Assembly: GCF_965279675.1 (NCBI RefSeq)
Contig: NZ_CBDIIJ010000002.1
Span: 62,001-126,000 of the forward strand
Reading direction: 5' to 3'
DNA from: Mucisphaera sp965279675
GTDB lineage: Bacteria; Planctomycetota; Phycisphaerae; Phycisphaerales; Phycisphaeraceae
DNA length: 64,000 bases
Both the position numbers and the translations under genes were made by a program. Under the pieces are notes generated by a model. It saw only the letters and a list, made by a program, of their open reading frames with translations. It had not been told where the DNA came from and did no database searches. Of the stretch, positions 49,501-58,500 are shown one piece after another (position 1 is the stretch's first letter; the number at the start of each line of letters is the position of its first letter).

Positions 49501-52500
49501 TCACCAACACCGGCGACATCACCGCCCAAAGCATCACCCTCATCACCGACTGGTACGTCGGTCCCGATCCCCAGAACCCAACCGAAACCCTATCCAAGCC
49601 CAACAGCATTGCACTCACCAGCACCGCTGGCGATATCAACGTGATCGCTATCAATGGCGGGGCCTACGCCAGCACCGACGCCGAAGCCAACGTCGTCCGA
49701 CTCGACATGCTCAACGCCGTTCTTCGACAGATCGATACCACAGGCATCCCCGAAACGTTCATCACCGAAGAAACACTCCAAGGCGCACCCGAGCCCACCC
49801 GCTTCATCGAGCTCACACTGCCCGAAGCCGAAGAACTCGCCGCGATCGTCCTTAGCGGATTCACCACCGATGGCGCAGCCGATGACATGACCGCCGCCGT
49901 CGCCCAGACGCTCTACAACCGTGTCCTCACAATCATCGATACCGTCTACACCGGTGACGCCGCCGGACAGGCCGATCTCCCCGAGGGAATCGGTCTACCC
50001 ATCAACGAAACCGATGCTGAGACCGACACCACACAAGAAGCCATCGACGAAACCGTCGCGCTCTTCACGCTCAGCAAGCCGATCACATCCTTCACTGCCG
50101 TCCAGCTCATCGCCGACGGCCAAGTCACCGGCCAAGGCAACGCAGACCCCGATATCCGTGGCGGCTCACTCACCATCGAAGCCGGCGGAAGCATTCTAAA
50201 CCTAAGCACCGCCGTCGATACCCTGCTCGACGTCTTCTCCGCACGAGGCACCATGGTCGATATCAGTGATATCGACGGCATCGGCGCCGCAACCCCCGGA
50301 CTCGTGGCACAAAACATCCACGCGCCACTCGCAACCACCTTTATCGATAGTGTTGGCGGGCTCGTTGTCGGCACAGCAACCGCCGCCAATCTCGACTTCG
50401 CCGTCAATGCTGGCGACATCTTTATCACCAACAATGGCCAGCACAACGCCCTCGTAGCCACAGGAGATATCAACGTCGCCGGCCGCAACGTCACCCTAAG
50501 CGGCAACGTCGACGCAGCCGGACTGATCGAAATCAACGCCGAACAGGGCATCAACACCTTCGGTCAAGCCGTTAGCATCGTCGCCGATCAACTCCGCATC
50601 TCGGCCGCCTTCGCCATCAACCTCGGCGGCGACCTGGCCGCCCTATCCGATATCAGCCTCGACAGCCTCGACGACGTCAACATCCTCGACAGCAGCACCG
50701 ACCGTACGGGTATCAACGTCGTACCAAGGCTAAACAGCCTTCGCGCCCAACTCCTGCAAGACCTCGAAGCCAACACACGTCAACAGTCCGAACTCCGCGA
50801 CCAGATCAGCCGGCTCACCAGCCAACTAGACCTCCGCCAGACCGGACAGCAAGACGCTCTCGATATCTTCGATCAACAAGCACTCCAGAGCCTGCTCGCC
50901 ACACCGCTCGCCCTCCAGCAACTGCAACTCACCGAGCAACTCGCCTCCTTCGATACCCTCTTCACGCAACAGGCCACGATCCCAACCAGCCTGATCCAGC
51001 TGCCCGAGTACATCACCCTGCTCGCCGAACGAGATGGCCTGCTCCAGACCATCCGCGACGCCGAAAACGCCATCGCAAGCAACACCGACCGCATTCTCAC
51101 CCTCGAAGGCAACATCGATCAGCTAAACGCTGACCTCGCCAACGTCATCAGCGACATCCAGACGCAGCAGACGCTCCGCACCGACCTCAGCAACATCCTC
51201 AACAACGTCGCAGAAGAAATCGCCAACCGCAGCAACTTCGACGAGCCCACGGGTGCCGGCGAAGGCACGTTCGCACTCGATATCGCCGCCCTCCTAGCAC
51301 TCGATCTAACCACCCTCACCAATCCCCAGCTGGCCTCCCTACGCGACGAACTCTCCACCCAGCGATCCAACGCCGACCAGCAGATCGAAACCCTTGGCGT
51401 CCAGCAAGCCGCCATTCAGCGTCAACTCGATCTGCCCAACGGCGAGATCGGCATCCTCCAGGCACAAATCGATACCCTCCAGATCACCATCGACACGCTA
51501 CCCGCGCAAATCGCCCAACTGGATGTCGATATCGCATCCAACTCAGCCCTGGTCACAGAAATCGACGCCGTACTCGCACTCCGTGAAGCCACGACCGACC
51601 AGCTCGAAACCGCTCTGCTGGGCCTTGGCGACAACCTAAGCCAACTCACCGCCAGCGAATTCACCCCCATCTTCAAAGACCTCTTCCCCGTCGATTGGGT
51701 CAGCCTCCTCGGCCAGATCGATCAGCTGCAAACCCAGATCACAGAAACCCAGACCACACGCAACCTCGTCGCGTCCATCTTCAACACCCCGTTCGATCAG
51801 ATCGGCGGCGTCCTCAACAACCTCCTCGATGTCAGCGACAACCTCAGCTCAGAGTTCCAGGACCTCCTCGTCGAGTTCAAGAACATAGACGCACGGCCTA
51901 TCGACGAGATCCAGCAAGACCTCGACGCAGTCAACGCAAGCATCCAGTTGGTCTCGGAGGCCCTCACAGCCGTCAAGGTTGTCGATCAAGCCAGCACCAT
52001 CACACAGCTCGATGACAGCTTCCGAGCTCTCGCACCGTTCACACAAGTCCTCACCTCCGAACTCGCTCAGTTCGTCAACCGCCTGCCGAACACCACAGTG
52101 TCGCAGCTCACGACACAGCTGCAAGACCTCAACACACTGCTAGACCAGACCACCAGCGCCTACGAGGCACTGCTCCCGCTGCCCGATATCACCAACGCTT
52201 CTGAACTCCAGGCCGCCCTCCTACAACTCGATCTCGAGTCCGGCATCTACTCCAAGAAGTTCACCGACTTCATCGTCAACGTGGAGCCAGGCGGCGACCC
52301 CGAACTCCTCCAGCAGATCAATGAGCTCACCAACCTACGCAATCTCTCGATCGCCGCATTCAATGACATCAACAAAGCTCGAGGTGCCAACTCCCCGGAG
52401 CAGCTCGATCTCGACCTCCGCAACATCCGCGACCAATACACCGAAGTCATCAGCCGCGACTTCGCCAACTACCTCGCCGAACTCGGCCCGAACTCGCTGA

Positions 52501-55500
52501 TTGATCTCAACATCCAACTCGCCGACATCGAACGACGCATCGCCGAAGGCGGCGGCAACCCGGTCGGCGGCGGAACCAACCCCGTCCTGATCTTCCAGCG
52601 AAACCTGCTTATCTCGCAGATCTCGCAACTGGAAAACCTCCTTATTCAGGCCCCCGAACGCCTTCCACAGGAAGCACAATTCGTCTTCAACAACGCCCCA
52701 ACGCTGGAAGAGATCCAGCAGCTGCAGGACGAGTACGACAACAGCAGCTCGGGTTACGTCGAGCAGGCACAGCAGCTCATCAAGGACGAAACCCAACGCC
52801 TCGACGCCGAAATAGGCAACCTGACAACTACAAGAGACCAGGTCAGCGCTCAGCGCAACGCCCAGATCAACGACCTCCAAACAGCACGCGAAATACTCAT
52901 CAGCGACGAGCTCAACGCACTCAACCAGCAGCTCAACAACCTGAACAGCCAGCAAGCCAACCTCGACGAAGAACTCTCCCAGTACGTCGTCATCTTTGAG
53001 AACGCCCAGACACTCGGCGACCAGGAACTCAACCTGCTCGATAACGCCATCTCCGGCTTGCAAGGCCAACTCGCCGATCTCCAAGGCACACAGTCCCAGC
53101 GTGAAGCCACCTACCAGACACTGCTGGATCAACTCGAACTCAACGAACGTCCAAACCTCATCGCCATCAACGCCGATCTCATCGGTACGCGATCAGGCCT
53201 CCAGACCCAACTCGAAACCGCGCAAGACCAGATACTGGTCCAAACCGGACTACGCGATGCGCTCTTCACCGAACGCAACACCCTCGATGGCCAAAACACC
53301 AACCTCTTCACAACCATCGACCAGTCCAACAACGACCTGCTCTCACTCGACCTCCAGGAAGCCTCACTCCAGGCGCAGATCGATACCAACATCCTCCAGA
53401 TCGATACCGATCGCTTCAATCTCGCCGGCAACCTCTTCGGCGATCAATCCCTACAACTAGCCAGCCTCGGGCAGATCTTCGAAACGCAGATCGTCCAGTC
53501 CAACAACGTCCTCGCCGGCACAGTCACCGCCTATCGCGACCGCCTCAAGACCAGCCAGGACGAACTCGATGCCCTCCAGGCACAGCTCGACGCACTCGAA
53601 ACCCAGCAGGCCAACATCGAGCAGCAACTAAACGCAGCACGTACCGCATCTGGCGGAACCACACGCATCGCCATCGATGCCGGACAGCTCTTCAGCGAAG
53701 TCAACCTAGAGACCTTCAACCTCGAACTCACCGATGGAACCGACTTCGATCAGGAAGAAACCCAGACCAAAGGCGATCCCATCGTCCGTGAAGCCAACTC
53801 CGGCTACCAGGTCTACCGTAACACCGTCACCAACGAGCTCTACTACCGCGCCGCCGACGACGTCGAAGCCGGCGACACCGACGACCGCTCGAACGACCGC
53901 TTCTACCTCTGGCAGGACACCGTCTTCGTCAACCCCGAACTCGAAGAGACCTTCTACATCGATCGCCAAACCGACGACGCCTACAGATGGCAGAACAATG
54001 TCATCAACGACTTCTACGCCTATAACTTCGCCTACTCGATCTCACAACTAACAGGCACCACCACCGAGACACGCACCGAAACGCGCCCAGACGACGGAAC
54101 CACCTACCAGACCCAGATCACCAACCCGATCTTCGACGTCACCGACCAGTACGGTCGCCTGCTCCTCGATACCGACGACCCCATCGCCTTCCTCCAAGGC
54201 CAGCCAGACGGACAGACCGCCGCACAGCAGATGTTCACAACCATCGGTGACACCCCCGCAACAGCCGAGGTCGTCTCACTCGCCGAAGCACTAAGCCAAC
54301 TCAACACCGGCAACGCCAACGTCTACGTCTTGCTCGAAGGCGAAACAACACCCGAACTCGCCCAAGGCGACATCGTCGTCCGACTCCTCGAGTTCAACCC
54401 GGTCTTCCGGGAAGTCCCCGCCAACGCAATCAGCTACGTCGACCCAACCACCTACACCGATCAGGTCGTCGAAGTGCTCCCCGATGAATACAACGAGTAC
54501 GAACACAACGGCCAGGTCCTCAAGCCCGTACTCATCGAGCAGACCGGCGTCCTTGGCATCGTCGCCGAAGGCTACGCAGCCAGCGACTTCATCGACTTCT
54601 CAGGCTTCCGCATCGACGGCCTCAACGACAACCTACGCCTCATCGCCCCCGATGTCCGCCTAACCAGCCTGGAGACCATCAGCTCCACCGGCGAGATGAT
54701 CGCTTCCAACGAGATCACACTCACCTCCGAACTTGGCATCGAACTGCTAGGCGGCTCCGTCTTCGGACAAAACGTCAACCTCTTCGCCAACTTCGGCCAG
54801 ATCGTCGGCACCTCAGGTATCGTCCAAGCCCAGAGCATCCTGGCCAACGCCTACGGCGGTATCAACATCATCACCGACGCCCAAGCCATCACCGCCAACG
54901 ACTTCGGCTCCGGCGACATCACCATTTTCGACATCGGCAACGCCAACAAACAGGTCGATGTCGCCACCCAAGCCGGCGGCACCGTCAACCTCACCACCCA
55001 AGGCGATCTCTTACTCAGCGACATCGAAGGCCTCACGGTCGATGCAACAAGCCTCCTCGGCGACGTCCTCGTTTCCGGCATCAACACGGCCAATACCGTC
55101 ACGATCAACGCGGCCCGTGATATCGCCGAAGCCATCACAGGCAGCAACATCAATACCCAGACCATCCAGGCCTTCGCCGGACTCAACCTCACCGCAGAAA
55201 CCTCCAACTGGCTCGGCGAGCTCGTCACACAAACCAACAGCAACCTGCTCGTCACGCAGGAGATGCTCGACAACAACGAGATCACCGAATTCATCACCGA
55301 CGGCATGATTTTCATCGATAGCCCACTCACAACCACCGCCGACCTCGTCTTCAGCGGGCTCGACGTGATCTTCGGCAACAACGCCTCCCTCGCCACGACC
55401 GGCCAACTCGATATCAACGCAGAGCAGTCCATCCAGCTGCCCGCAGCCCTATCCAACCCCATCTTCCCCAACGCCGATCAAACCAACGCCTCAGCAGTAA

Positions 55501-58500
55501 ACGGCCAGCCCGCCATAAGCGCCTTCGAGCTGCTACTCAACGCCCCGTCCATCATCAACAGCGACAACACCCTGCTGACCGCCGACCTCCTGACTCTCCA
55601 GACCTTCAACGGCGTCAACCTCAACACCAAAGCCCGACAGATCAACGCATCGATCAACGGCACCGGCAGCCTCGATATCAACAACGTCGGCTCCGTAGAA
55701 CTAAAGAACGTTCTACTCGCCAATGGCGGCCTCAACGTTAAGGCAACCGGTAATATCGTCGCCCGCAACCTCGAACTACAAAGCAACCGCTACGACGCAG
55801 GCGTCAACCTCGACAGCACGGGCACCCTACTCCTCGATCAGCTCGTCGTCGGCGTCTGGAGCCCGCTCAACCTCTCCGGAAACCTCGCATCACAAAACCT
55901 CAAGCCGCAACTCGATATCGTCGTCGGTAACAACCCACAAGGCCTCACACCAAACACCAACTTCGATCTCGACATCACCGCCATCGACACCACGCGCACA
56001 TTCACCGGTGACGCTGGCAATCTCATCCTCGAAGTCGACTTCGGCGACGGCACCGTTGAGCAGTTCAACCTCGCTCAGAACCCGCAAAGCCTCGACAGCC
56101 TGAGCCCCGATAGATCCATCACCCCAACCACACCCAACGACCAATTCGCTAAGTCGATCGCGACAGGCGACGTCAATGGCGACGGCTTCGACGACCTCAT
56201 CGTCGGCTTCAGCCTCACGCCAGGCGTCACCGACGCATCCGCCGGCTTCTCCATCTACTTAGGCAGCGCTGAAGGCCTCGCAACACGCCCATCACAGACC
56301 TTCCTCAGCTTCAACGGCGACGCCGGCTTCGCATCATCCATTGCCGTACTCGATGTCGATGGCGACAACATCGACGATGTCGTCGTCACCGAACCCGGAG
56401 CATCCGGCCTCGTCTTCGATCAGACCGTCAACCCAGACGGAACCGTCACCATCACCTCACGCTCGGTCTTCGGGGCCATCCACATCTACACCGGCTCTGG
56501 TAATGGCTTGGTCAACTTCGAAGACCAGCAGATCGTTGAAAACATCATCGAAGTCCAAGACGCCGGCGACAGCAATGCCGATGGCTTCGATGACCTCATC
56601 ACCATCACACAAGAAATCACCCAAGGCAGGTTCGGCACGCAAGCCCTACCGCCAGTTGTCTCACTCCAACTCGGCACCGCAAACGGTCTCTCGAGTGAAT
56701 CAACCTGGTCAATCGATATCGCCGACCTAGGCGACTTCACCAACGTCAATGTCGATGCCGGCAACGACTTCAACGCAGACAGCTACGCAGACATCGCCAT
56801 CAGTCTCGCAACGAACGCGCCCAACGAAAGCTATATCTACCTTGGCGGGCCCACCGGTCCATCCACACAACCCATCATTGTCACCAACCAGGAAACCGCC
56901 GGCTTCGAAACCGGCGTCAACGCAGCCTTTGCTGGAGACATGAACGCCGACGGCATCGATGACCTCGCCGTCGCTAGCTACTCCGAACGTGGCGGCCGCA
57001 TCGATATCTTCCTGGGAACCAACAACGGGTCGATCAACGAGCAGCCCGCCTTCTCGTTCGACGCCCCGGAGACCGTCACGAACTTCGGCTTCGACATCCA
57101 ACGCGCTGGCGATGTCAATGCCGACGGCTTTGCAGACCTGCTCGTACAGTCCAATACCTCTGACGGCAGAACACGCACCTACCTCGCACTAGGCGGCAAC
57201 AAGCCAAGCAGTCAGAAACTGATCGAAGTCCTTGCCGCTCCCACCAGCATCCCCGAGCTCGCAAGCCTGCCGCTATCAGCCAACGCAGACTTCAACAACG
57301 ACGGTCAAACCGATTTCGCCATCGCATCCGCCACGCCAAGCAGCAACAACTTCGGCCAGGCACAGGTCTTCTTCGGCGACACCATCACTCGAACAGCCCA
57401 AGCACTCGGTAGCGCTCGAATCACATACGCTTACCAGACACCCGGCAACTACACCGTCTCCCTAAGCCTGATCGATGGCGATCAACGCGTCGCTGCACGC
57501 ACACAACCACTCGCCGTCGTCAGCCCAACCGAGGCCCCAACCGCCACACTCGTCCAGCCAACCAACGGCGCTTTACAAACAACCGACCCAGGCTTCGTGG
57601 ATGTCCGCTGGGACGCCATCGAAGGCATCAACCCGGCATCGATCGGCATCGACGACATAACCATCACCGGAGCCACCATCGATCGAGTGCAGGCACTCGG
57701 CAACAACGTCTACCGCTACCACTACGCCGATGACAGCGACCAACTCAGCCCCGGCAACATCCGTGTCTTCCAAACCGCCAACGCCGTAACCAGCAACACC
57801 GGAACCGGCGCGCAGGCAGCCACCATCGGTTCATTCGATCTGGGAGGCCTCACCGTCTCCATCTCCGGATGCACCGGCACCGAACAAGGCAGCACCGCCA
57901 GCTTCATCGCGAACATCACCGACACAACAGCGGCAGGCGGGTACACCTACGCCTGGGACTTCGGCGACGGAAACGGCACAACGGGCCAGCCCAACACCAG
58001 CCACACCTTCAACAACCTCGGCCAATTCACGGTGACACTGACCATCACCAATGCACTCGGCCTAACCGCCACGGCAACGCGCGATGTCACCGTAACCAAC
58101 GCCCCACCCGTCATCACCGCTCTCGCCGGCAACACCACCGGACAGGAAGGCCAGCCGTTCACCTTCTCCGCCGCCGCCGAAGACACCCAACAAACACCGC
58201 TGACCTACGCCTGGAACTTTGGCGACAACACCATCATTGAAGGCCAGAATCTCACGTCCCCAACACACACCTTTGCAACCAACGGCAACTACACCGTCAC
58301 GCTGACCGTCACCGATGACCAAGGCGAATCCACTACACAGACCCTTCAGGTCACCGTCAGCAACGTCGTGCCAACCATCACCGACCTCGATGTCCCAACC
58401 TCAGCCACGCAAGGTATTCCGCAGTCCTTCTCTGCAGCAGCCAACGATCCGGGTGACAACGCTCTAACCTTCACCTGGGACTTCGGCGACGGCACCATCA

